Source of the DNA: Verrucomicrobiales bacterium | GTDB lineage: Bacteria; Verrucomicrobiota; Verrucomicrobiia; Verrucomicrobiales; DEV007 | Assembly: GCA_012960505.1 (NCBI GenBank) | Contig: DUBC01000033.1 | Coordinates: 1-64,000 of the forward strand | Direction: 5' to 3' | DNA: 64,000 nt | Part shown: in pieces, positions 17,136 through 26,078 of the stretch | How positions within the stretch are numbered: position 1 is the first letter of the stretch | Layout of the letters: each line of letters starts with the position of its first letter | Notes under the pieces: generated by a model | Seen by the model: only the letters and a program-made list of their open reading frames with translations | Databases searched by the model: none | What the model was told of the DNA's origin: nothing | Position numbers and translations under genes: made by a program

Positions 17136-18206
17136 ATGGACAGCGAAGAATTCCAGCGCCTCAAGGCGGCCCTGCCAAAGCTCCCCAAGTTAAACTGGGG
17201 CATCTTTAAAATCATCTTCCTGGTCCTGGTGGCGCTCGTTGGTATCCTTACCTCCGTCTACACCATCTCCGCCGAGTCCGTCGGCGTCGTGATGCGCTTC
17301 GGGAAATTCTCATCCACGAGTGACCCCGGGCTGAGGATGAAGTTGCCGTTCTTTATTGACCAGATCGAGGAGGTTCCGGTCAGGCGACAGCTCAAGCAGG
17401 AGTTCGGCTTCGGCACCCGTGACGCGACAAACAATTATCAATACGCAAGTGTAAACGTTCAGGAATCAGAAAAATCAATGGTCACCGGCGACAGCAACGT
17501 GGCCCTTGTCGAATGGGTGGTGCAATACCACATCAAGGACGCATATTCTTTCCTCTTCAAGGTACGTAACCCCGACGAGACTCTGCGTGACGCCTCCGAG
17601 TCCATCATGCGTGAGGTGGTCGGGGACCGGACCGTCGATGAGGTCATTACCTTTGGACGACAGGAAATCGAGATCGATGCCAAGACAAAACTGCAGGTGC
17701 TTGTCGACAAGTATGAAATGGGGCTGGGTATTGACTTAATCCAGCTCAAGAGCGTCAATGCGCCTCGCGAAGTGCAGGCCTCGTTCAATGAAGTGGAATC
17801 GGCGAAGCAGGAACTCGAGCAGGCCAAGAACGTGGCCACGGGACAAAAACTCAGTGCCCTTAAGGCAGCCCAGGGAAAAGCGGACAAACTGGTCCTGGAA
17901 GCGGAAGGCTACGCCACACAAAGAATCAACGAGGCAGAAGGCGACGTGGCCCGCTTCAATGCTGTGTTTGAGGAGTATCTCAAGGCACCGGAAGTCACCA
18001 GACAGCGCCTCTACCTTGAAGCGCTGGGGGAAACAATTCCTAATCTAGGACGCAAAATCATCCTTGATGATGAAGCGCAGCAGCTCCTGCCGTTCCTGCA
18101 GATTGACCCCGGTTCAAAGAACTTCAACACACAAAGGGCACCCAAGAACTTCAACACGCAAAGGGCAACCGAGAACTTCAACACGGGAAGGACAACCAGG
18201 CAATGA
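17136..18206 (+). CDS. hflK: HflK-like SPFH membrane protein (FtsH modulator subunit)
   Basis: A 356-residue protein with one N-terminal transmembrane helix (about 24-46, IFKIIFLVLVALVGIL) and a large SPFH/prohibitin domain: ESVGVVMRFGKF, DPGLRMKLPFF, DRTVDEVITFGR, and a coiled-coil region rich in Glu/Ala/Lys (about 220-280). HflK and HflC form a membrane cage around the FtsH protease and adjust its activity. The order hflK then hflC, with an ATGA overlap, matches the classic pair; ftsH itself is not in the window. The C-terminus is unusual, ending in three tandem NFNTxRA nonapeptides. Codon use is G+C-rich compared with flanking genes. Confidence 0.88.
   Translation: MDSEEFQRLKAALPKLPKLNWGIFKIIFLVLVALVGILTSVYTISAESVGVVMRFGKFSSTSDPGLRMKLPFFIDQIEEVPVRRQLKQEFGFGTRDATNNYQYASVNVQESEKSMVTGDSNVALVEWVVQYHIKDAYSFLFKVRNPDETLRDASESIMREVVGDRTVDEVITFGRQEIEIDAKTKLQVLVDKYEMGLGIDLIQLKSVNAPREVQASFNEVESAKQELEQAKNVATGQKLSALKAAQGKADKLVLEAEGYATQRINEAEGDVARFNAVFEEYLKAPEVTRQRLYLEALGETIPNLGRKIILDDEAQQLLPFLQIDPGSKNFNTQRAPKNFNTQRATENFNTGRTTRQ
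18117..18197 (+). repeat. Three 27-bp tandem repeats at the end of hflK
   Basis: Units at 18117-18143, 18144-18170 and 18171-18197 encode KNFNTQRAP, KNFNTQRAT and ENFNTGRTT. The unit length is a multiple of three, so copy number can change without a frameshift. Confidence 0.9.
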
Positions 18207-19210
18207 CAATAGCCTTCCGCATTATTATCGCCGGCCTTGTCATCATCATGGGCGCGTTTATCACCGGCGGTGCCTACACCGTGAAGGAATACAACCAGGT
18301 GGTCATCACGCAGTTCGGCAAGCCGATTGGCGACCCCGTCACGAAAGCCGGGCTGCACTTCAAGATCCCCCTCATCCAGAAGGCAAGACGCTTTGACAAA
18401 CGCGCACTGGAGTGGGACGGCAAACCAAATGAAATGCCCACCAGGGAAAAAACCTACATCGTTGTCGACACTTTTGGCAGATGGAAAATTAAAGATGCTA
18501 AACTCTACCTCGAGAGACTGCAGGAAGAGCGTCGCGCCCAGTCACGCATTAACGACATCCTTGGCAGTAAAACCCGTGGCGCAGTCGCCAACCACAACCT
18601 GATTGAGATCGTGCGCACCACCAAGGATCGTATACCCGAAGTAGAAAACCCTGACCTCGACAACAAGGATGAAACGGAAAATGAAAAGCCGCGCATCGAG
18701 AATAAAAAGCAAGTGGTCTGGAAACCAATCTCCAAGGGAAGATCACTGATCGAACAGGAAATCTACCAGAAGGCAAAGGAGGAATTGGCACCCCTAGGGA
18801 TCGATTTGCTCGATATCCGGTTTAAAAGGTTCAATTACCGCCCCGAGGTCAGCAAGCAGATCTACACCAGGATGACCACTGAGCGCCAGGCAATCGCCAT
18901 GGAGTATCGTGCGGAGGGAAAAGGGGAAGCTGACCGCATCCTCGGTGAAATGGGAAAGGAGCTCCTGCGCATTGAATCGGAAGCCTACAAGCAGGTGGAG
19001 ACCATCAAGGGGGATGCCGACGCCGTGGCAACGGCCACCTACGCCGCCGCCTACAACAAGAGCAAGGAGGCAATTGAATTCTATGAGTTCACCAAGACCA
19101 TGGAACTCTACCGCACTACCCTTTCCTCAGACACCTCCGTGATCTTCTCGACAAAGAGCGACCTGTTCCGCTTCATGAAGGGACACGGCGGAACATCGGA
19201 CAACCAGTAA
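18203..19210 (+). CDS. hflC: HflC-like SPFH membrane protein (FtsH modulator subunit)
   Basis: A 335-residue protein with an N-terminal membrane anchor (about 4-24, FRIIIAGLVIIMGAFI), then the SPFH domain: EYNQVVITQFGKP, KAGLHFKIPLI, the DTFGRWKI strand, GIDLLDIRFKRFNY and the coiled coil around AEGKGEADRI. It ends with VIFSTKSDLFRFMKG, similar to HflC C-termini. An acidic/basic, low-complexity insert (about 135-175, DNKDETENEK) interrupts the middle of the domain. The start ATG overlaps the hflK stop, so the two subunits are made together. Confidence 0.88.
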   Translation: MTIAFRIIIAGLVIIMGAFITGGAYTVKEYNQVVITQFGKPIGDPVTKAGLHFKIPLIQKARRFDKRALEWDGKPNEMPTREKTYIVVDTFGRWKIKDAKLYLERLQEERRAQSRINDILGSKTRGAVANHNLIEIVRTTKDRIPEVENPDLDNKDETENEKPRIENKKQVVWKPISKGRSLIEQEIYQKAKEELAPLGIDLLDIRFKRFNYRPEVSKQIYTRMTTERQAIAMEYRAEGKGEADRILGEMGKELLRIESEAYKQVETIKGDADAVATATYAAAYNKSKEAIEFYEFTKTMELYRTTLSSDTSVIFSTKSDLFRFMKGHGGTSDNQ

Positions 19211-19665
19211 AGGAGAACATCCGGCCATGGTTCCGTCTTTAAGGTTGCAGGATTGCCAATCCTCCACATTAAAGCCGCGCGCGGATTATCTGCAATACGC
19301 TGAATAAAGCATAAAAGAATGGAAAGAAGCGCAATTTCGGAAGGCGTAACCAAAGAGGATGAAGCCCGCGCAAAGTTCCAGAGACAAGGGAGATTTGTTG
19401 AGGTGAGGCATTCTATATTTGGATTTCATATTGAGCTCAGCATAAAGAGTAGTGAAATCATCATTAGAATCCTCATCCTAAAACCCTAACACCCCACCAC
19501 GAACCGACCAATTACAAAATCCACCTAAGATTATAACGGGAACACAAGCTCACGCCTCACGATCCATGAACTATGAGTCAAGGTTGGGGGTTTAGCGGGA
19601 TATTACCCAGAGAATCCGGGTGGAAAGTTTCATTTCTGTTTGTGCTGGACCCAGATTGACAGGGA
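19211..19665. other. Intergenic region between convergent hflC and CotH gene
   Basis: 455 bp without a clear gene. A 56-codon frame at 19319-19489 (+) starts MERSAISEGVTKEDEARAKF but has no recognised family and no good ribosome site. A short AGGATT/AATCCT hairpin near 19246 lacks a U-tract. Composition falls back towards A+T-rich in the middle of the region. Confidence 0.5.
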
Positions 19666-22600
19666 TTAACGGCTGGTCACCTTCAGGCGAATAAATTGGC
19701 GCGTGATGTCTGCAACCGGAACGGAACTCCGGCAGGTGACGTTTTCTGTGCCGTCGGCGTTGGGGATTGAGGCAACAAATGTGATTCCGTCATGACTCCA
19801 ATTGGTGGCGTCAGTGGAAAGCTCTACCTCGTAGAGCACATCATCAGCTGCGAGGTTACGACGGTAAGTGATGGTCAAATACTCGCGTAGCGCACCAATG
19901 CTATCGTCGAACAGGCCGCTGCCGACGACCGGGTAGGATTCCGGACTGGTCTGGGCGTCGCTTGAGCCGAGGGCGTGCTCAAGGAAGCCGGTCAGGCCGT
20001 CGTTGTCATTGTCAATCCCGGGATCACCTGTAAAAGGTTCCGTGGCATCGCTGCTGCCCGGGTTTCCGCCGGGCTCTGTGCTTGATCTCCAATTGCTTGC
20101 CAAGGAGTGGTCGGGTGAGATCTTCGGGCCGATTAGCACCAGCGAATAGCCATTGCCGTCAGGCGCACCTGGCCAGGGGGCTTTGTCGTCATAGCTAAAG
20201 CGCCTGATGTTGGCGCCAGATGCCTCTAGGAGGGCGATCTCCTCACCACTGTTGCTGAGGTTGGTGGCCGAGAAGTCACCCGGGGCGATGTTGATCCCGG
20301 CAGTATCGTGGGTAGCTGCGAATGCATCCTGATCCTTGACGATAACCACTCGGTCGAGCGGGTCGAGGACATAGCCAACAGGGAAAGTGTAGGTAATGCC
20401 GGTCAGCGAGATATCAGTGAGGTCAATTGAGTTGTCCGGGTCTATATTCATCAGTTCAATAAACTCAGTGTCCTCGGAAGTACCTGGAGGGTTATACATC
20501 AACTCGGACACGACGAGGTTGGTGGAGTTGCCCGGGATGCCGACAATAAATTCAGCAGTGGTGAGTGCAGACCACTCGCCATTGCTGAATGTTCTTGCAT
20601 TGACGATTCCGCTTTGGGTCAGGGTGACCCCTGAAGCATCGACGTTGGGACGCGTACCTTTGATTTCCACATCAATACCCAGGTCACTGCTATTTGCGCT
20701 CTGCTGGTGGACTTCCACGGCAAGCACATTGGCACCTTCAACAAGCTCACCATTATCCAGGGTGTAGTCGCCAAGATCAATGAGTTCCCCTTCCGGGTTT
20801 GCTGAACCTTGAGCGAAGTCACCATATTGCTGGTTGCCGAGATTGATGTTACTGCGCTTGATTTCATGGCCGTTGAGATAGAGGATTGCGCCATCATCGC
20901 GGATGACCCTGAGAGTGATCTTGGTGAACAGGTTGGCGTCGGTCACCTGGAATTCCTTACGGAAGTAGGTGGTGGGATGACGGGGGTTTCCTGATGGACC
21001 GACAATCCTGTTAATTTTCCTGCCGTTGATAGTGCCGTAACCGAGGAGTGCCTGCCCGGTTGCCCAGTTGCTGTCGTCGAAACCCGGATGCTTCCAGTCT
21101 GCTGCCCCCCAGCCCGGGTGACCGGCCGTGATCTCGCTGTCGCTCCGGGCGATGCCCGTGTCGAGGTAACGCCACCCGATTTCCTCGAGCCCGACTAGGG
21201 TGGTGACCTTGGTGTCTGCCGAAAGCATACCGGCAGCAGGGTTGATTGCGCCTCCGGTTAGGCGCGGGTCGGAGCCGTTAAGGGTGTAGTGGATGGTCCC
21301 GGCGGGTGCGCCCATGCCAAGGTTGTAGCCTGAAGCAACATTACCGCCATGCCGTGAGAAGGATGGTGGGTCAATGGAGGGGTAGAGGTTGTTGTCGCGA
21401 AGCTCGCGAATAATGGAACGCGAGTCTGATGGATCGTGCAATACCGGGATGTAGTGGTTGACCACATTGTCACGCTCGACTGCCCAGTGTTGCTCGCGGG
21501 TGAAGTAGATGGGATTGTTGAGCAGTGGCGGGTAGTAGTCGGCGTCGATGTTCGTCGATGAACCCGGTGTATTGGCGTAGGAGACGGTTTCCTGAACATC
21601 TCCCCAGCGGGCGGACTCGGCGACAATGGCCTTGTCGATCCGGGCGGCGAGCTCCATGTAGCGCCCGCTTGATCCCTGTTCGCTGATTGCCCCACCGTTA
21701 AACATGTGCTTGTGCACACGGTCGGCAAAGAGCATGCGGAATTCCCCGTTTTTTCGCAGTCGCTGGAAGGGTTCTCCCCCCCCTGATCCCGAGTTGTAGC
21801 GGTTCCAGCTGAATTTATCGAGGGCGATTTCCTGATCCCATACAAAGAAGCGGAACTTACCGTCACCGCTGTTGGAATTTGCCGCAGCATAGCCGTTGTG
21901 ATGCGGCCAGTCCTCCGAGTCCGCATAGTAGTGCAGCAGCATGTAGTCGGCATAATTCTCGACATCGATGTAGGCTCTGGCGGAGTTGTAGACTGAGTTG
22001 TTGGCGATGTTGCCGTTGAGAATACCCATCATGGTATTCCAGCGGGAAGGGGCACTGCTGAGGTCCTTGTTGATGAGCCAATCATCCCTGTCACCGCCGA
22101 GGTGATCGGCAAAGAAGTCATCCTCAAGGCGCTCGGTGAGGTTGTGCAGGCCGAAATAGAGGCCGTTGACGTAGAGATGAACGAAGTTGCCGTGGCTTGA
22201 GGGTTGGCCCATGTCGCGCAGGCTGTCTTTCATCCAGACATCGCGCAGATACTGCGAGTCGTTCGGCCGGTAGCGTCCGGAGGACCATGAAACAAGGGCC
22301 CAGGAGTCGGTGAAGCAGGCGCGCAGGACGAGCTTATTGAATTCCTCGACAGTGGAGTCGGGGAACAGGGGATATCGAAGTTTTGGCCTGCCGACGGCGG
22401 AGGAGAAGGTCAGACGCAGGGAATGCTTGTGCATGCGCGCGGGGCGGCGGCTGGCATTGCCGTGCACCTCGATCTTACAGTTTTCCTGGAACCCGGCCGC
22501 CCCGTCGGGAAGGATGTATTCCACCGAGCAGATCTTCTCGGTGCGGTTCTGGGAGTTGGCATAGATGCCGGTGGAATCAGACATGAAGTCATCGATATCC

Positions 22601-24939
22601 ATGGCAACGGAAACGGTGGGAATATCGAGCAGTGCCTGACGGATGGTGTGGACACCGAGGCCATTGGTATTATTGACCACTCGCGGGTCCATCTGGTAGT
22701 CGGCTGGGATATTTCTGAAGTTGTCGTGACTGCCCCAGGTGGTCGGCCATCCCGGTGGATTTGCTGGCTGTTGGGCGACATCATCCACGAAGATGTAGGT
22801 GTGGGAATCAGCATTGGTGGGTAACCAGTTCGCCATGTAGGCGATCGCACGAAGGTTGTTGGTGGTGGTGATGTCGACTGGTGAATTGTAGATAGTTCCC
22901 GAGCTTGGCGATGGCTCGGAGCCGTCCAGGGTGTAGCGGATGGTGGCACCAGCGGTGGCGGAACTGATGGAGACCTGGAAAGGCGCATCGTAGAAACCGC
23001 GATCAACGCTGAAGCTGGTGTCCCTGACAACGCCTGGATAGGCCGTCGAGCTGTTGGCGCTACCCGGCGTGCTTACCTGGTAGAAGATGGCGATATCGCC
23101 GGCTCCACCACAAGAGATATCAGTGAATTGTCCGGGAAAGGCTGGCGAGAAGGCATGGTCGATTGTTACCCCATCGGGCCTGACAATGGCGAGGTATTCG
23201 CCATCGGCGGAAAGCTGAAAATTGGTGTGCGGGTTGCCAGCGGGATCAATGAGGTCTTTTCCCGAGGCAAAAATCAGAAGATAGCCCTGAGCGGGAATCG
23301 TAATGGGCGGGAAATCCCACTTGGCGGGCTTGGTGGCATTGTCGGTAAGGTGGTAACCGTCAAGGTTTACCGTCTGGCTGTTGGGATTGAATATCTCGAT
23401 CCAGTCCTGGTTATCGCCGAAACCATCCTCGATATCAGTGTCATTGCGCGCGAGGAATTCATTGAGACGCAGCGGCAACAGGGTGTTAGGGAAGTCAGCC
23501 TGGTTGTTCGGGTCACTTCCCTCAGCGATCTCGAGGGCATCGTTGAAACCATCATCGTCACTGTCCGCCTTGGTGGGATCAGTGACATGACCGTTGGCGG
23601 CGGAGACTTCCTCGCCATCGGACAAGCCGTCGGCATCGCTGTCGGTAATGGTTGGGTCGGAACCATGGACGTTGATCTCCTCGGCATCGCCCAGATTGTC
23701 ACCATCGGTGTCGGTATCAACAGGATTGGTGCCGGCTGCCTGCTCCTCAAGGTTATTGAGCCCGTCACTGTCATTGTCGCCGGAGCCGGTGGCGGCAGTG
23801 AGATTATGGAAATAGCCCAGTTCCCAGGTATCATCGAGCCCGTCATTGTCGGTATCGTTGACCAGCTCGACTTGGAACACCTCTTCCAGCCACTCACCGC
23901 CGGCGTCAGTGGTGCGGATGCGGACTGATAGGATGCTCTCACCGGGAAAGCCGGAGAGGTCACGGTCGGTTTCCAGGGTTTCTCCGTTAATGGTGAACTG
24001 TGCGTTGTCACTATCGCCATTGCCGCTTGCCAGCGTGTAGGTGAAGTTGTCACCCGGCGTCGGGTCGATGGTGATCAGGTTGCCGACAGTAGTTCCGATC
24101 GGTGCGCTCCGGGCAAGGATCAGGCTGGAGAGTGTGAGCCCGGAGGGACCGGTTGGCGGTACGCTGGAGGTGATCTCGAAGCCGTTCAGGGCAAAGAATT
24201 GCCGGTGCACACCTTGACCGGCGTTATCGAGCGCGGCGAAGCGCACTACAACGTCATTGGTTCCATTGGCAGTAAAGGAGAAGTTCTGCGTCGAGTCCAG
24301 GTCAACCGGGTTGCCTCCGGCGATGTTCGGGGCAATACCCGGGAGGACCTCATTTTCAGAGGGAGATCCACCGTTGAGGCTGTTGGTGATTTGGCCGTTG
24401 ATTGGTGTGGCAAAGTTGACACCGCCATCGGTGGAGACCTCGATGGTGAAGAAGGAGTTCATGTTTTCCACATCATGGTGGAAGGTGGTCATGTCGTAAG
24501 TTGCACCACTGAGGCCTCCCAGGGTGAGTGTCATGTAGGTGGGCGTCCCGGCGTTACCGTCCCACGAGCCGTTACCGCCGTTGCCGTTGCGGGTGTCAAT
24601 GCCGATCCAGTCGCGCAGCAGGCTCTGGTTGTCGCCTGTCCAGGTGGCTGTCTGGTCGTCGTTACGTTGGATCATTTGCTGAACGCGGTTGTCGGTGCTG
24701 TTGGTCCACTCGGGCAGCACGGTGACTGTTGCCGCACCTGTGCTTGCGAAGGAAGTATTATAGCTGGCGGCGACAAAGGAAGCGATGTTCTCGTGTGAGG
24801 CATTGTAGGCCTGGTAGCCGTCCTCATTGCTGGCTGCGTTCGAGTTGAAATCGATCAAGAGTTGGCCGGACGCAGTGGCGCAGAAGAAGATGGCACACAG
24901 TGCACTAGTAAAAACGGGTTTAACAGAATACTGGGGCAT
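19666..24939 (-). CDS. Giant CotH-kinase / lamin-tail / TSP3 exported protein
   Basis: About 1757 residues from the ATG at 24937-24939, which directly precedes a good signal peptide (MPQYSVKPVF, then a hydrophobic core ending ATASG). The frame is open to an ATG at 25074, but those 45 residues are Pro-rich and precede the signal, so they are probably untranslated. Order: a ~240-residue beta domain whose last ~75 residues are duplicated in the next upstream gene, a cadherin-like segment, TSP3 calcium repeats (DTDGDN, DSDADG), a lamin-tail domain (LNEFLARND, DWIEIFNPN), a chitobiase-like domain (YTLDGSEP), CotH kinase (DSEDWPHHNGY, FVWDQEIALD), a second YTLNGSDP unit, an LTD domain (VVSELMYNPPG) and a C-terminal module ending FIRLKVTSR. 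Role is unknown; extracellular assembly or binding is inferred. Confidence 0.85.
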   Translation of the reverse strand: MPQYSVKPVFTSALCAIFFCATASGQLLIDFNSNAASNEDGYQAYNASHENIASFVAASYNTSFASTGAATVTVLPEWTNSTDNRVQQMIQRNDDQTATWTGDNQSLLRDWIGIDTRNGNGGNGSWDGNAGTPTYMTLTLGGLSGATYDMTTFHHDVENMNSFFTIEVSTDGGVNFATPINGQITNSLNGGSPSENEVLPGIAPNIAGGNPVDLDSTQNFSFTANGTNDVVVRFAALDNAGQGVHRQFFALNGFEITSSVPPTGPSGLTLSSLILARSAPIGTTVGNLITIDPTPGDNFTYTLASGNGDSDNAQFTINGETLETDRDLSGFPGESILSVRIRTTDAGGEWLEEVFQVELVNDTDNDGLDDTWELGYFHNLTAATGSGDNDSDGLNNLEEQAAGTNPVDTDTDGDNLGDAEEINVHGSDPTITDSDADGLSDGEEVSAANGHVTDPTKADSDDDGFNDALEIAEGSDPNNQADFPNTLLPLRLNEFLARNDTDIEDGFGDNQDWIEIFNPNSQTVNLDGYHLTDNATKPAKWDFPPITIPAQGYLLIFASGKDLIDPAGNPHTNFQLSADGEYLAIVRPDGVTIDHAFSPAFPGQFTDISCGGAGDIAIFYQVSTPGSANSSTAYPGVVRDTSFSVDRGFYDAPFQVSISSATAGATIRYTLDGSEPSPSSGTIYNSPVDITTTNNLRAIAYMANWLPTNADSHTYIFVDDVAQQPANPPGWPTTWGSHDNFRNIPADYQMDPRVVNNTNGLGVHTIRQALLDIPTVSVAMDIDDFMSDSTGIYANSQNRTEKICSVEYILPDGAAGFQENCKIEVHGNASRRPARMHKHSLRLTFSSAVGRPKLRYPLFPDSTVEEFNKLVLRACFTDSWALVSWSSGRYRPNDSQYLRDVWMKDSLRDMGQPSSHGNFVHLYVNGLYFGLHNLTERLEDDFFADHLGGDRDDWLINKDLSSAPSRWNTMMGILNGNIANNSVYNSARAYIDVENYADYMLLHYYADSEDWPHHNGYAAANSNSGDGKFRFFVWDQEIALDKFSWNRYNSGSGGGEPFQRLRKNGEFRMLFADRVHKHMFNGGAISEQGSSGRYMELAARIDKAIVAESARWGDVQETVSYANTPGSSTNIDADYYPPLLNNPIYFTREQHWAVERDNVVNHYIPVLHDPSDSRSIIRELRDNNLYPSIDPPSFSRHGGNVASGYNLGMGAPAGTIHYTLNGSDPRLTGGAINPAAGMLSADTKVTTLVGLEEIGWRYLDTGIARSDSEITAGHPGWGAADWKHPGFDDSNWATGQALLGYGTINGRKINRIVGPSGNPRHPTTYFRKEFQVTDANLFTKITLRVIRDDGAILYLNGHEIKRSNINLGNQQYGDFAQGSANPEGELIDLGDYTLDNGELVEGANVLAVEVHQQSANSSDLGIDVEIKGTRPNVDASGVTLTQSGIVNARTFSNGEWSALTTAEFIVGIPGNSTNLVVSELMYNPPGTSEDTEFIELMNIDPDNSIDLTDISLTGITYTFPVGYVLDPLDRVVIVKDQDAFAATHDTAGINIAPGDFSATNLSNSGEEIALLEASGANIRRFSYDDKAPWPGAPDGNGYSLVLIGPKISPDHSLASNWRSSTEPGGNPGSSDATEPFTGDPGIDNDNDGLTGFLEHALGSSDAQTSPESYPVVGSGLFDDSIGALREYLTITYRRNLAADDVLYEVELSTDATNWSHDGITFVASIPNADGTENVTCRSSVPVADITRQFIRLKVTSR
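24176..24398 (-). repeat. Direct repeat copy A (inside the CotH gene)
   Basis: About 223 bp aligns without gaps to 25214-25436 (offset 1038). It encodes the segment from QITNSLNGG to HRQFFALNGFE. Differences are scattered single bases. Confidence 0.88.
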
Positions 24940-24953
24940 GAAGCAAGGGGGCA

Positions 24954-24961
24954 GGGGGGGG
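24954..24961. repeat. Eight-base G tract upstream of the CotH gene
   Basis: A run of eight G (C on the sense strand), with a second five-G run at 24947-24951, lies 14-22 bp upstream of the chosen start of the minus-strand CotH gene. Such tracts can slip. Confidence 0.8.
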
Positions 24962-25061
24962 AGGTTCGTAGGCGTGGGGGTGACAACGTCCTTGAAAAAG
25001 TTTACACTCAAACCTTCCTGATGCCAAGTATTGAGCCGGGAGGATGCACCGTAACAAAAAG

Positions 25062-25098
25062 AAAAGGCCGGCATACCCGATGGGGCAACCGGCCTTTT
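25062..25098 (-). terminator. Rho-independent terminator after the PEP-CTERM gene
   Basis: A perfect 10-bp stem (AAAAGGCCGG at 25062-25071, CCGGCCTTTT at 25089-25098) has a 17-base loop and, read on the minus strand, a tail TTTTCTTTTTG. It lies 34 bp past the stop at 25132 and before the CotH gene start, so the CotH gene needs its own promoter. Confidence 0.85.
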
Positions 25099-25131
25099 GT
25101 GATAAAAATGCGTGGGGTCCAGAAAATACAG

Positions 25132-25494
25132 TTAACGGCGGCGGCGCAGGAAAAGCCCGGCACCGAGCAGGCTGAGTAGAGAGGTAGAGGGCTCTGGGAT
25201 CTGCTGGCCGAGCTGGAAACCGTTCAGGGCGAAGAATTGTCGGTGCACACCTTGACCGGCGTTATCGAGCGTGGCGAAGCGCACTACAACGTCATTGGTT
25301 CCATTGGCAGTAAAGGAGAAGTTCTGCGTCGATGCCAGATCAGCCGGGTTGCCTCCGGCGATGTTCGAGGCAACACCCGGGAGGACCTCATTTTCAGAGG
25401 GAAATCCACCATTGAAGCTGTTGGTGATCTGACCGTATGGCTTCTCGCTAATCAACTTTACTGGCCTAAATCTCATGCTTGTAAACGGGATCAT
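25132..25494 (-). CDS. PEP-CTERM sorting-tail protein, N-terminally truncated copy
   Basis: A 120-codon frame. The last ~25 residues are a standard PEP-CTERM tail: PEPST, a hydrophobic helix SLLSLLGAGLFL and the basic end RRRR, recognised by exosortase (none in the window). Residues about 21-97 are a near copy of the N-terminal domain of the downstream CotH protein. The first ~20 residues (MIPFTSMRFRP) match neither that domain nor a signal peptide, so the front of the gene, including export signal and the first ~150 residues of the domain, was probably lost at a junction near 25437. The strong terminator behind it shows it was once a normal gene. It is probably a pseudogene now. Confidence 0.7.
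   Translation of the reverse strand: MIPFTSMRFRPVKLISEKPYGQITNSFNGGFPSENEVLPGVASNIAGGNPADLASTQNFSFTANGTNDVVVRFATLDNAGQGVHRQFFALNGFQLGQQIPEPSTSLLSLLGAGLFLRRRR
25214..25436 (-). repeat. Direct repeat copy B (inside the PEP-CTERM gene)
   Basis: This is the partner of 24176-24398. Similarity stops abruptly at about 25437, where PYGQITNSF replaces the NGQITNSL context of copy A; this marks the probable breakpoint. Confidence 0.88.
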
Positions 25495-25526
25495 TTTCTA
25501 TGTGGGCGCACTCCATTTTTTAGCAT

Positions 25527-25997
25527 TTATTTTAGAATAGTGTGAGCATAGTCCTCTTGCCCTGAGGCGGTAATATTTTTCTTTGGTGCGAAAAAGAAGA
25601 GTCCTTTTCCATATTTGAGCTGAATAAATTGATGATTATCCTGAGGCCTTCTATGCGCAGGTTGAAGCCTACTCATTTTCTTAAACGCTTCATTGCTAGG
25701 GTTCCCAACAAGTTCAGGAAGAACTGAAAGAACCACTTCACCTTTCAGGTGGCTTAATAAATACAATTTATAAACTTGTTCCACGTTCTTGGTTAGAAGC
25801 GCAAGGGACTGATTGAACGTGCTGATATTAATATAACCATAAGATATGAGACTTTCATCTGACGGAACTCTTTTAAGCAGTCGGCCCTTTTTCTATTTCC
25901 AAAGGAAATATAAAAAAATCGCTAGGGCAGCACTTAATGATAATGCTAATACTAAAAAAAAGTTCTGATGCTTTTCGTCGAATAGATCAACGTCCAT
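25527..25997 (-). pseudogene. Single-pass membrane protein gene split by an in-frame TAG
   Basis: From ATG at 25995-25997 the frame encodes 34 residues: an acidic start (MDVDLFDEKHQ), one transmembrane helix (FFLVLALSLSAALAIFLYF) and WK. It meets TAG at 25893-25895 and then continues in the same frame for about 121 codons to a TAA before 25530, beginning KKGRLLKRVPSDES and including the hydrophobic-basic segment VYKLYLLSHLKGEVVLSVLPEL. The stop falls in the basic stretch expected after a membrane helix, so one 156-codon gene with a Lys or Gln codon changed to amber is the simplest reading. An internal GTG at 25784 could start an 85-residue fragment. No family is recognised. Read-through or a sequencing error are alternatives. 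Confidence 0.6.
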
Positions 25998-26078
25998 ACG
26001 GATACAATAATCTTTGGATTTTACCCGTGTGCTGTTTTAGCTAATTTAAAGTATTGAGCTATTTTACAAAGGTCAGGA

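Noticed and set aside
23128-23928. Plus-strand open frame (266 codons) opposite the giant CotH gene
   Set aside because: Antisense shadow of the TSP3 and lamin-tail repeats; its composition mirrors the sense repeats.
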